Shown here: in pieces, positions 39,211 to 52,200 of the stretch | Layout of the letters: every line of letters starts with the position of its first letter | Position numbering within the stretch: position 1 is the stretch's first letter | Assembly: GCF_028769735.1 (NCBI RefSeq) | Contig: NC_088172.1 | Location: forward strand, 37,224,397 to 37,288,396 | From: Zonotrichia leucophrys gambelii | Lineage: Eukaryota > Chordata > Aves > Passeriformes > Passerellidae | DNA length: 64,000 nucleotides | Direction of reading: 5' to 3' | Position numbers and translations under genes: made by a program | The notes under the pieces: generated by a model | What the model was told of the DNA's origin: nothing | The model's input: only the letters and a program-made list of their open reading frames with translations | Databases searched by the model: none

Positions 39211-40567
39211 TCATTCACTACAATCCAAGCACAGCACAGAACAAGTAATGACTATACATTCATAGCTCACTTACAAAACTAATTATTGGTACTAATAATG
39301 TCTAGAGCAACCTTCTGAAATTCTCGCAGTTTGCCCAGTAGGTTCATCCCTTAATAAGTGACATGATGTGACAGACATTCAGCGCAAAGTGTGAGGATTT
39401 GACTACACCATTCCCATTGTGAACACTAACTCACTGCTGCACTCTTGCAGGCTGCACTGAAAACCTTCCCCACCTTGTCGGTGTGAAGGACTAATTACAT
39501 CACTTAAAATTGAGAGGAAACTCTTCTAATCAAGGATCAACTTTGGCATCTGCTTTTACATTCATCCTAACCTCCCTTTTCCGTAAGCACACAGGCACAT
39601 TCATAGGCAAATTCTTTCAAAGAAAATCATTCAAATTAGAGAAGAACTTAGGCCAAAAGTACATCTGTTTTCATTACAAGAACTTGCCTAATGGAATTAT
39701 TCTCTTCTCCACAAGTCTTTGGAAATAAATTGAGACTGAGCTTATATACATACATAAAGCTACAGAACAGTAAAGAACATCACACATATCCTTAAACATA
39801 TCCTTCTGCTATGCCCAAACTGCTCTACTGATCTCAAACCATTTATGATTTCTACTTAGATCTAATAAGCAACAACAAATAAATACTGATTTCTTTTGGA
39901 CTTTTAAAATATTCAAAAGGACTTTTCTTCCTATAATGAAGCAGAACAGATGTCACATACTACAACCTGCTGTTTGGGACCGCTCTTTATCCCTGCGTGC
40001 TCTCTAAACACCAGTAATAGTCTAAACAAAGATGGAATCAAAACAAACAGGACACAAGTGACCATGAGAGTCAGCATTATCTTGCAGATTAAAATATACA
40101 AACACAAGAAGAGAAGTTGTGCTTCCATGGAGAACCATCTCATCACACATGCTCTCATATAAGCAGATTTCTGCCTCTCAAATGAAGAATGCCAAAGTGC
40201 CAATGGCAACATTCCTGTAATTTGTCCATTTAGCATCAGCACCATTTCTACATGCCTTTCTTTGTGATAATGCTCAATCTGCATCAGAAGTTCACTTCCA
40301 CATTTTATCATGTTTTATTCTATATTTTTTAAAAGGGCAAAATAAAAACACACAGCACTCCTTGGAGAACTCAAAGCCAGAAGTCTACTTCTTCAATGCA
40401 CATTATGTACAAAGACTGCACGTACAATACAGCTAGGATTTCTATTTGTTTACTTTCCTCTGGTGGCTTGTAGGAGCAGTAATTCACTTCAGGACTTCAT
40501 TTCTAGTCTGGTTCAAGCAAAAGAATTTATGCAGAACTGCAAAATTCTTTGAATTATGAAACATAAT

Positions 40568-40622
40568 ACTATTTAAGTTGCTACAAAAGGATCCTACTGC
40601 ATGGATTTTTTAAAATGTCACT
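40568..40622 (+). repeat. Separated direct repeat, copy 2 (55 bp)
   Basis: This is the second copy of the 39156-39210 segment, 1,412 bp away and in the same orientation, with two transitions. It differs by T for C after AAAAGGA and by C for T in AAAATGTCACT. Similarity stops abruptly at both ends. Confidence 0.95.
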
Positions 40623-43600
40623 GGCTTTAATCATGCCAGAGAAGCATAATTTTTCACTAATATGCACATGCAGTTCTGCTACAGCTTTTTTCTTTCCTCT
40701 AAACAAGAAAAAGCTTACTTCAGAAGAAAGTCCTTACAAAGTAAGGTCTTGCCTCCTTCCTGGTCCTGCTGTCTGTGCTTCTGTCTGACTTTCATCATCA
40801 GAACAGCCTCATGACTAAAGATACTCCTTCAGTGCTGAAACCACTTTACTGACCCAGCTTTGGTTATGCAAGTCTTGGTGTCTCTTCTGTGGTGATGCAA
40901 GTATCTGGGAAAAAAAAATCTGCTCTCTTTTTCTAAGAGAAAGATTAAGAGAATCCCTCAATTTCAGTTCTCACAAGATCAACCGTTTTTGTCTCACTTA
41001 TGTCTCAACTTGTGTGGCAGCAAAGTCTTCAGTGGACCTCTGGTATTTCCCTCCCACATCCACTTCCCTACACTGATCCAAAATGATCCACTCATACAAA
41101 TGAAGTGACTACTGAACTTAAGATTCAGTAGTGATGCCTGCAGGCCTCAAACACTGTTGGCATGCATCATTCATCTCCCTCCTGCAGAGCTCCTCAAAGA
41201 AGCACCCATTGAACTTACATAGCACAGGATGGCACAGGAGGTGCTTTCTAAAGCATTCGTTCCCCATGCTCATTAGAAGGGCTGTCCACAGCACAAGCTT
41301 TGATACAGACATTGACACAGTAAAAACTAACTCCTGTCAGGCATGTAAACACACAGGCTTGAAGCTTTTGTTCCCAAGTCCATGATACTCCAAAAATCTA
41401 CATGACTCATTTTCAGTGTACAACAGTTATCGACCAGAAAAGTGCCAATGACAGCTTAAGAAGTCCTTAGGCCCAAAGGGACCTACCTCTCTGGTGAGAC
41501 CAGTCCTGGGGAACGTTCTGCTATGTACAACTCACTCCAAAGGGCTCCAGTATGCAAGAAAGCACTGCAAGCAGCCTCAGCTTTCCCTCTGCAGCTTCCT
41601 GCAGCCTTTTACACACGCTGAACTCCAAACGGCAAGCACTCTGAAGATTAACAACAGACACCTTAGCTTGGTGTGCTGCAGAAAGTCAGCAGAGAAAGAA
41701 AGATCAGATTCAATCTATGGCAGCCAGTGCTGTTGGCATGACACACAACAAGACCCTAAACCAGCTGGTGCTCCACAAGAACTGCAGGCTTTGTGCCCAG
41801 GAGTATCACATTACAATAGTCAGGAGAAAAGTGATGAATAGATAAGTAATTGAGGTCAGGTCAGCCTCTGACAAGGGAGAGTTTTCTGTCAGCGAGAGGC
41901 AAGAGAAAACTCTCTTTGTGAATGCTAAGCTCTTGTAGAGCAGATGGGGACGCTCCCAACAAAGCCACATGCCAAACACACGGCAACTTTGTAGGGCTTA
42001 ACAATTTTCCAGATACCATCACCATTATCACCTCCATCTTACCCACATTTGGCTTCAGTTTGCATTCCCTCTTTCCCAAAACCTCAACTTTGATTCTTCT
42101 TGGTGTTATTTATATCCTGTCCTTTCAGGTATACATCATTTGCCTACTGCCAAGCCACACATCTACAGTCAGCTTGCCTACTGGTCTGTAGAGAAAAGAA
42201 TTCCCCAATACCAGAGACCTAGCAGGGGAGCTGCAGATTTACATCTTTATTTCTGTTTTGCACCTTTACACAAATGCCGATGGAAGGAATATCAGGAAAA
42301 TATTTAGGATCCACCACTCCTCTCTGAAGAGACAGCTTTCAAAAAGGAACCAAGGCCAAAGAGCCAGTCATCCCAAAAATGGTTCCTAATGGATGTGTGT
42401 TTTTACATGACTGATGTTTCTCTCAAGAAGTGCGAAGAAAGAAAGCCTGGTTCAGCCACCTGCTACTGCAGAAGCAGAAAACAAAATGTGTGGAGAAGCC
42501 TCATGACACGGTGTCTTCCCACCAAACCTAATGCTGCTGAAAACGAATTGACACATACATTGTTATGTAACTCAGCATGACAAAGAAATTGTGTTTCTTC
42601 AGGTTTTGTTGGAGGTGACACTTTCTTCTTTTCTTACAAAACACTGCAAACTGTCACTCAAATTTCTATTCCTCTGCTCTCCCTGCCTGTTCCAGTAGTA
42701 ATCCTGCAGATGGCACTAGGGACTAAGAAATTTATTTCATTTTTTTCTTGTCGGAGGTCTTTTACTCTGTATTCATTTCATGTTCATTGAATTGTACCAT
42801 AGAGCTCATCTTTTAAGCATCTTGATTTCTTCAAATCGATAAAAATTACCCTGTCCTCCTGCTGCACCTTTAAGTATTTTAAGAAATTTCTGAAAAAAAC
42901 TCCTTTATTCACCAAATATTAGGCATCTGTAATAGATAGCATAAAATAATGGATGGATAACAGCAGTAATTTAAGTAAAATGGCATATTGAACAGAAGAA
43001 ACAAAGTCTATTATCAACACATAAGATGAATAACAAATAAACTCACATAGACAGAAATGTAACTTTAAACTTAGGATGGTGCACTGTTGCTCCTTTGAGA
43101 TACCCAGAAGAGGAATTCATTCAAATTTCATCTTTCATGCTTTCTATGAAGCTATTCCTATAAAAGTTAAAATTCACTGCTCCCATAATCATCTGTGGCT
43201 TGATTATCTCACAGGATGCAGCAGACTCATCTGAATTGGAAAGATACTTCTTGCTCAGTGCACCTTTTTTAGCTAGACAGATGGTACAGCAGTTTCAGAG
43301 CAGAAAGTTAAGTATCTAACAAACAGCTGGAAGATTTTAAGCATCCCACCTACCCTGTCTGAGAGGGCAGCCATTCTCATCTCAGTTTATCTGACATTCT
43401 CCAGACAAGGTATTTTAAAAAGAGCATTGAAATGTATTCAGTTCCTAAGGCAAATTAAATTTCAGAAAACATACAGAGGTGACTGAGTGTGACCTCAGCT
43501 ATCCTTAAAAAGAAAACAGATCTGTAATCTTCTCTTTTAATGGCCAAGATAAAACCAGTTGCTAAAATATTCAAGGCATACTTGACACCTATTCACCTCA

Positions 43601-46160
43601 GAAGGCTAGACAGCCTGTGAAAGACAGACACATCCTTTCCTACACTGATCTCTACATTAACATGAAATGATCATGAAATAGAGAAGGATTGCTCCTGCCA
43701 GATGCCAGCAGTTGAGCTCCCCTACTGTCTCAATCATTGACTGAGAGGGTAAATAGAGAACATCTAGACAGAAACCTGAGCTCATTATTTAGAAGTTCTC
43801 CTCACTGGCTGCTTGCAGAACTACATCATAAACGAAACCAATGTGCAGTAACAGCAAAGAAGGACAACTACAGTGTGCAAGGCCATTCACCCACATTTTG
43901 GAATCAAGGAGAGAAACAGAGAACTGTTTAAACTTTTTTCATTTCAGCTAAAAGAAACCAGCAGAGAGTTGGAGGAACCTCAGGTGATGCTGCGGAGTTT
44001 AGAAGCTCAGCTGCTACTTCAGATGCAGAGACAAGAGTGTCCTTCCAAACTGCCAGCACGAAGGGAAGCAGTCACTTCTCCAGAACAAGGCAGCTTCCAT
44101 AAGGAACCTAAATATCATGCACTGAGAATGCACAATAAACCACCTCCATCAGTGAATTAGATCAAACAGAAAACACACCCAAAATGAAGAAAACACGTGG
44201 TTTTTTTCCTTCTCCTGGATTAGGGAGTTACAGCAGTTCACAGAAAGGTCAGACTAACATCATACACAGCCAAAGCACAGGAGGGACAGGCAAAAGCAGG
44301 GAAGAAATGAGCATCACCTCTCCCTTCTAGCAGCAATGGCCAGCAGACCAACTCAGCTGCTTGTGAAACCACAATTTAAGATCTCTCTGGCCAACGCTGC
44401 TTCTTGCACTCAACACAATGAGCCTTAAGCCTCTTGCTAAAACTATCCTACTGCATCACTTAAGAGCCAACCAAAACAAAAAGATCTCTTGCATGCTTTC
44501 TATGCAGTATATCCAGAAAGATTTTCAGTTAATAAAACTGTTTATCTAAAAGTTTCTCCTGAGTCATTAAAAAATAAGCTCACAAAAGTATTAATCATGT
44601 TCTTGTAGATGCAAAGATTTTTTTTTCCTGCCTTAAATTTTTTTCTTCCCAAAAGAGGCAATTAAAACCTCAAACAACAATAATACAGCAATAATAAATA
44701 TAGCTTATGTATTAATCCTATGCAGAACAAATGGGATTGATACTAAAATGAGAAAAGAAAAAAAATTTGTTTATTTCTGAACTCTAATGTCTATGCGGGT
44801 CATTGACACAGTGATAGACACAATGGCCTGACACAAACAACATTTTACATATCAATTCTCCATTTCATTACAGCTTTAATTTGTTGTCCACAAAAATCAT
44901 ACTTGTGTTTTTCTTGCTGTCTCCCATTTCTCCACTTCCACAAAGTTCTTTTGAACCAGAAGATTGATAAGCAAGAATGTAATAACTAAGGCAAAAATAA
45001 AAAGGAATAAAACTAATCAGAGCCCACTATAACCAAGAACTTCTCTTGCCAAAGGAAAAGCTTTGCAAAAGTTTTAAGTGAAAGAATTGTTACAAGAGCC
45101 AATAAAAGATTTCAGATGAAGTATTAAATCCCTCAGCAAATCATGAGTCTAAAATTGAAATCAATTCACTACAAAATAGAAAGCTAATACATGAAATATT
45201 TTTAAGTCCCTACCAACTAGGAAAGCACTTTCAATTCCTGCATAAGTGTATATGCAGCATGCTAATGCTTGGTCATTTGCACATTCAGACACTACCAGGA
45301 CTTCTGTATTTTTAATTAAAAGGTTCTTCTTCCCTGTAGTTCTCTAGCATATTATTCATATTCCTTTTGAATTTAAAAGGTTACATGGCATTCCTTTATG
45401 TATTATATGTTCTCTGAAGATTAGTATGAAAAACACTAAGTATTTCCAGCTTTACTTGACAGGTACATGCTGACGCTGAAGAAAGGCTGTCAGACTGTGC
45501 GTGCACAATTCAGAATGCACTGAAGACAAATGAAGTTCATGAACTACTGTTCATAAGGGGAGCTGCTTGTCCACTGAACTACATCCTTCTGTTGTTTTCA
45601 ATTTAAAGTTATGAAAAGAGCATGTATGGTTCTTAGCTTTCAAAGCACTACACAGCCAAAAACCTCTTGGAACCACTGGAACACTCTGGACGCAAACTGG
45701 AATTGTTTCATGTGTCTTTAACAACCTCACTGTGATGAGCCCTCAGTGTGCACACACTCCACCCTGACTCCTCTTCAATCTGCCTCCTGTAACATACACT
45801 TCTTCCTTCTCCTTCTGAAATCTGTGGGTTTCTTAGCCTCCCTGACTCCTTCCTCCCTCATTAACTTCTTCTCTAATAATTTAGTAGTATCACTCCAATT
45901 CCCTACTCACTAGAAAATCTGTCAGGAGGCTTTTCCTTTGCTTGAAAATCTACTTTGCCCCTAGCTTGGCACATTTCATCCAAGCTGCCTGGTGTTCTTT
46001 TTGCCATTATCAAGCAATCAACTGAAGAAACTTTTGCCAAAACTGAGCATCAAACTTCTTTCCCAGGGGACCTTATGCTTTTTTTCTTACTCTGTATAAT
46101 ATATTTCAGCTGTTAATTGAAAGCAGTATAATTAATAGCAAAATAGATAACTGTGACTTT

Positions 46161-46208
46161 AAAAAAAGCCAACAAAAAAAACCCCAACCAAACAAAAATA
46201 AAACCAAG
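46161..46208 (+). repeat. Short A/C-rich tract
   Basis: AAAAAAAGCC, CCCCAACC and AAACAAAAATAAAACC units, a smaller relative of the tract at 23.5 kb. Confidence 0.8.
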
Positions 46209-47054
46209 CACCTTTTCAACACTTTCATCAGCAAACAGAAGTCTGCATCTAGTGCATTCAGACTATTTGCCTCAGGCAAGCAAGACCTCTGCATGGTATG
46301 TCATCATTATTTTGTGCTTTAAAAACCATCAGTGGGCATGCTTCCTTAAAATAGCATAGAATATTGCTACCTGGAGATTACCTTCTGCCTCAGTCTGAAA
46401 ATGTGTTAGGACCACTTGTGCATGGAGCAAAAAAAAATAAATCAGGTTGGATGCAAATTTCTTTACATACTAAATAAACAAAGTATTTTCTTTTTTCATA
46501 AGATGCCAATAAAAAGTTCCCATTTACTTAAAATTGACTTTGAACATCTTCACAAATAATGTTTCCAGTATTGTACATCCCAAACTCAATTTCTGTTAAT
46601 AGCCTAGTAATACTGAGTTTGTAACAGCCAAAACAACCTCATATCATTTGTAGTGAAAAAAATTAAGCATTTTCCGAGTTAACTTCTAATAGTGTTTGAA
46701 CAGAGGAACTCACAATAGCAGATAGTAAAAATGTTTAAAAAAATCACCAAAACATCCCAACAAAACTGAAGTTTATCAGTTGCACAACATCATGGTTAAG
46801 TTCCAATCACATGCAATTACCCACACTGAAGTTTTTCATAAGCTTTTCAGTTAATATTTCAGCTCTTGCACCCTGGTAAGCAGAGGCTCCAAGCTAGGAC
46901 ACTGACGTTTTTTGGTTCTCCAGGGGGTTTTCCACAACACAAGGACTGTGAAGCAGAACATGAACACATGTTCTGATTTCAAGGCATCTGGGGCATTATG
47001 CTCCTGCCATGTGCTGAGTCCATAACCCTACGTGGTGCTGTGCACACCAAGTTG

Positions 47055-47160
47055 CCACAATTTGCCCAGGAATAAGACTTGCCAACAGCCACACAGAATG
47101 AAAATCCAGCCTGGGCCTGCCATGTGAGCAGTCAGCACTTGAACCACTGAATGCTGGGAG
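47055..47160 (-). mobile_element. MIR SINE remnant (weaker)
   Basis: It contains GACTTGCCAACAGCCACACA, then AAAATCCAGCCTGGGCCTGC and GCACTTGAACCACTGAATGC, colinear with the reverse complement of the MIR core. It is more diverged than the copy at 57.3 kb and could be a chance resemblance. Confidence 0.45.
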
Positions 47161-47533
47161 AGCACACTAAGTTCAACAACTGAACTCATCTAACTTAGCA
47201 TCCCACTTTCAAAAGATACAAAAAATTAAAATATTTGATAAAAATTTAATTACAGGATAATTTTGCTCTCTCCCATTGGCTGCAGGCATTGAAATCTGGT
47301 ATTCTGGAAGATTATTAGAAAACTAAAAATACTTGCATATCAAAAAAAGTATGAAGATGGGGATTTTAAAAGAGACTCTTTTAGTGATATCTCTCCCATA
47401 AGATACTGTAAGAATGTTCTCACAAAAGTCTTTGCTAGAGGCAATTTCTCCTCCCTCTTGTTCTTCAACTAGCCTCCCAAAAATTCTTTCAAGTAATTAA
47501 CACAATTAAAGGCACAATGATGAAAGCTAACTT

Positions 47534-47576
47534 AAAAAAAAAAAAAAAAAAAAGGAAAGGAAAGGGGAAAAAAAAG
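47534..47576 (+). repeat. Poly(A) run with purine tract
   Basis: A run of 20 A is followed by GGAAAGGAAAGGGG and eight more A. No retrotransposed gene body is recognisable upstream. Confidence 0.9.
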
Positions 47577-50500
47577 TTTAATGGCTGAACTCTTTACCCT
47601 ACTTTATTTTGTGAATGTATCTTTTCTTGTAAGTTAAGACACTACAAAATAAATTGCAGCTTGGCTACAATAGTCACACAGGGGAAAACACAGTTTAGGT
47701 TTGTTACTTTCTCTTCTTCATAAATCAGTCCCGGGCTCAGTTTAAACACATGCCAAATATGACCTAAATGTATCACATCTTCAACAAGTAATCATACACG
47801 AGAAGAGGAAAATGAGCATTGGTTCAATCCTCACAGCCCACAAGCCAACGATTAGGTTACCTTCTTGTAATTGTATCTAGTTATATACATACATGAGAAA
47901 CAGTTTAAGCAAAAGGAATTCATACTGAGATCAGGATATGAAATTAACACCAATAAACCTGGCTCTGTATTTTGCAGATTTTCTACAAAATTTCATACAT
48001 CCAGTTATCAGTGCCTCGTTTGGTTTCACATTTAATTTCTGTGGTCCTCAGCAGCTTCAGAAAGCAATGTATTTCAATGGGTCCTAATCTTTCTCTTCCA
48101 CAGCAGACAGGAAAATATGTTTCTGGTGATATCTTCTAACTGTCCAAGCTGATCCCTGAAATGCTGGACACAAACCAGAAATCAAAAGCAAAACAGCAGA
48201 CTTGTTCAACGGAGGAGGATACAACAGCATATTAGAGAATTATGCAGCAAATATTATCCCTCTCCACTGCTAACATAGTAAAAGCTCCTCAGGGAACAGC
48301 TTAACTCACCTGTAACTTAATTTAAAATTTAAAGATTTAAAGCCTAAAGTAATTAATTAAAATAATTTAGATCTCTTGTGAAAGAATAATTCATCATTCA
48401 CAGGGGAAGAATTTAAAATTCTTCACATCAACAAATGATGATGTTTCTGAGGTAATCTAATGCAAAATTCAATTTTTAAATAAAATTACATCAGGTATGG
48501 AAACACAATAGGCTACCCACACCATAACAAGCCTGCAGGCTTCTGCCTTTTGTGTCTCAGTAGCAAAAATAAATATTCAATATTCTGTGAATTCATAAAA
48601 ATCATAAAAGGGAAATTTAAAGCTAAAAGAGATCTAGCTCGCTCTTTCTTTAACACTGTCTAGAGCTAGACTAGCTCTGAAAGTTTCTTTAGTATACAAA
48701 TGGGGAAAAGGGTTTCCGTTCTTGATATGGAAGTGTAAGAAACATCCTCAAATTTCTCATAATAAAGCTAAGACTAAACATGTAAAAGGTCTGACTATCT
48801 CCTCTCTTTAACAATACACATTTGAAATTACAAAACAGATAAAACTTGCACAACATGACCCCCTGAAGGGGAGGTTTTTTGGTCGGTTGGGGTTTTTAAA
48901 CCATACAACTACACTCTCCCAGATATTAGCAACACGTTCACAGGTTTCACATTTACATTACACTCCATAGCATGGCAACATTAATTCTATGTAGATTTAA
49001 AGTGCTAATTTGTCCTCAAACTTCTTCAATGTATTTTCTTGTTTCTCTAATGCTTACATTTAATAAGAAGGGCTTATATTTGTTTGTCACCAGATTGAAC
49101 ACACGGGAACAAATCTTGAAAGCAAGGACACTATACAACATCAGGGACTTTTGCTTTTGAATGCCTTTGGAAAAAAAAGAAGATTGAAAATTGTTTCATG
49201 AGGATTAGTGACAGTAGTTGGTAAGCTTTTCAGTTATTCATGAGCTTAAACAGATTTCCTTCACAATGTCAGGACAATGGTTCTTCCTCTCAGTAACACT
49301 CACTGCCATGGTTCCTTGTCTACCACTCCTTTTACTATAGCCATCGAAAATCAGGACAAAGGCTTAAATGGCAGATTTCCTAAGGCAAACCAGTGTGTAC
49401 ACGATTCCCAAACTGCTCAGTAAGACTTGTTTACCCACAGCTCCATCACGTGAGAACATGAAAACAGCTTTTAATATTTAATACCTACATGCACACCAAG
49501 GTAATCTGAAGTTCTGGTACCACCCAAAGACAATATATTAATCCAGACTTGGTATTTCTAGGAAGTAAATCACCTAGCAACTGCAACAGAAGAAGGAAAG
49601 AGAAGGGAACAATTATTGCCACGAAGACCCCTCAGCTCCTAGTTGCAATGCATGTTTACATCTTAGCAGCTACCTGAAAGTTTTTTTCTAAATTAGCTGT
49701 TAGGAAGATGGAAAGAACACTGGGATTGAGGATGAGACCTGTGAAAATTAGAAATCAAAGCCCTCAAATGAAAACATATTCGAAGGAGCTAACTGCAGAA
49801 CATCTGTGCAGGCAGAACAAAACAGCTCATCCCATTTCTGGGTCCACACTTTGAACCTGACACAGAGCTCTGCTGCTGACCACCTGCATTCACAGTTATG
49901 GATGCACATTGTGATTGTGAGCTGTTTCCTTAAGAGCACAAGCCTGGCTCAGCCCCAGGGAGCAGCTCCTCCAGGCTTGGATCACCACGCACACGGCATG
50001 GAAGTGGAGGGATGAGGGATGCACATACTCCCACTGCCAATCTCACTGTTGCTCTGGGAAGCATCAGAACATTGTGCTGCAGCATGGCATCCACCAGCAG
50101 TGCCATATTTGCATTAATTAGAAAAAAACCCCAAGAAGCTTCATTCATGATTTTCGGCCACTAACATTTTATCATTCTCTGACAAGCCCTGGTAAAAGAC
50201 TTGGATGGATTCAAGAGAACCCTTAAAGTCTTAGAAATAGAAAAGCAATCAAGAAGGTGAATTTTCAGTTGGTGCTTTATTTGAAAATAAATTCAAACCA
50301 GGAAAAATTAACTTCAGCCCTCTCAAACTGCCACAGGAATGAGGATGACAAAAAAAAGAAAGTATAACCTCACACATTTCCTCAAACAAAACTGTGTGTT
50401 AGGACAAACTCCAGCCCTGTTCCCCCACAAAAACCCACAGACAGAAATGTGATCCCAAGTGATTCACAAACAAACAAATAAGGCCATGTTTCTGTTGCTA

Positions 50501-52069
50501 TAACATAACACACGGTACTTTTTTTTTCCTCTGATGTAATTCTTATAACATTATTTTGGAATCTGACTATTTTAAACTTGGTTGCTACGACACGTTATAG
50601 TCATTAGATGGATTCATTTCCTACTTTCCAACTGGCAAGACTACTTGTTTCAGTTTTATGAAGTTATATCATGGACAAAGGACACATAAAACATACTGTA
50701 AATTCTAATAGTAGAAACTCCTTTAATGCCTTCCATTCCTTGAATAAAGGAAGGAGGACTGGAAGGAGGACTTCTCCCCACAATTACTCTAAAGGTCTCC
50801 ATGCTTCCAACTTTCTCAATTTTTTTGAGCCTTATTTCTGAAAATGGTCTTTTCACATTATTACTCCTACTGAGAGATGACATCTGACTTCTTGCAGAGC
50901 CTGTCAATGACTCCCATACTATCTAAACTTACAAATAATCAGAAAGTGACATTCTGCCAGTAGACAATAAAACATGGAATACAAATCCCCTCTGATACTT
51001 CTGGGTTTAACAACTGGGGATGAAGAACAGATGATGAATTAGCCCATTCATGCTCCAGCATCACTTCCATGAGGCAACCAAGAGGTTTGGGGAAGACTTT
51101 GTTTTTCCTGTAGATTAATTTTTAATTACTGAAATATGGTCATACCAGACAAATCACATTCAGAAGCCAACTTCTAAAAGAAAACCAAATAGGAACTTCA
51201 TAATGTAGCATTAAAATCACCAAAATCCTTTGGAAATATGCACACAGTATACCTTCATCTTCACAAACCACATTAAATAGAAAGCATTTGGGAATCAGAG
51301 CCTTGAAGGTCGCTGGGGTAAAAACTTTACCCTTTTATAACAGGCATGAACATAAGATGCACTGATATATCAAAGGAACCTTTAGATTCTAGCTTATGAA
51401 AATATATGAACTTCCATAATAGAAAAACACAGTGGCTCTGTCACATTCAATCTCAAAGTTCAACACAAATTTAACAGGATAACAATGGATCTTTAGGGAA
51501 AAAAACCCACCCACTAACAAACGTATGCTAGCACAGTCATTTTTTAAGTGTGCAAAAGAGGCAATTTTTCCACTTGTGGCTTTGCTTGTGTCTTTGGTCT
51601 AAGAATTTTCATTTAGCTCCCAACAAGTTGAACTTTCTGTTAAGTCTGATAAAAGCAGTCTTATCCAATCAGATCAGGGTGCTTCTACTACTGCCTAATC
51701 ATTCATATGACAAACAGCCACAAGGAGTGTTGGCACAGACCATTTTCCCTCAAATTACCTTAATCTGGACTATGCATTTGCAGGATGGGCCTCCACAAGC
51801 ACAGCCTGCTACAAACCCAGTCCTACTTTATGACTGAAACACAGAATCTTTCTTTCTATACTTTTTTTTTTTTTAAGTGCAATAGGTAATCTATTTCCAG
51901 GAGCATGACAACACATAGATGTATTGACCCTTAGATTATGATTATTTCATGGAGAATGCTGAACAGGCAGTTAATGAAAAAGATAGCTGTCATACAATTA
52001 GCTTTGCACTATGAGTGTGAAGATCTAGAAAAGAAATAATTCTCCCTAACATCTCCCATTATATTTTTC

Positions 52070-52200
52070 TTTAAAGAGTACAGATCCTATAAAACTAATT
52101 AATTGTAAATGTTTAGGGGCAGCTGTCAAGTCAATCAGTTCACACTTATAGGATCATTTAACCAACAAATAATCAAAAATAATTTACACTTGATCTCGAA
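52070..52200. promoter_or_regulatory. Candidate conserved non-coding element (MEIS/PBX-like)
   Basis: It contains AACTAATTAATTGTAAATGT followed by GGGGCAGCTGTCAAGTCAAT and CAG. CTGTCA is a MEIS/TGIF core, GTCAATCA is a reverse PBX core, and CAGCTG is an E-box. Close packing of these motifs is enhancer-like, but conservation is not shown. Confidence 0.25.

Noticed and set aside
39931..40311. 126-codon minus-strand frame with a hydrophobic stretch
   Set aside because: The membrane-like segment comes from T-rich sequence. There is no similarity I recognise and no exon context.
43873..44160. Frame with a coiled-coil-like segment (LKETSRELEEPQVMLRSLEA) after a TTTCAG acceptor-like site
   Set aside because: Tempting as an exon, but it runs to a stop with no donor or poly(A) signal seen, and I know no matching protein. 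Kept only as a note.
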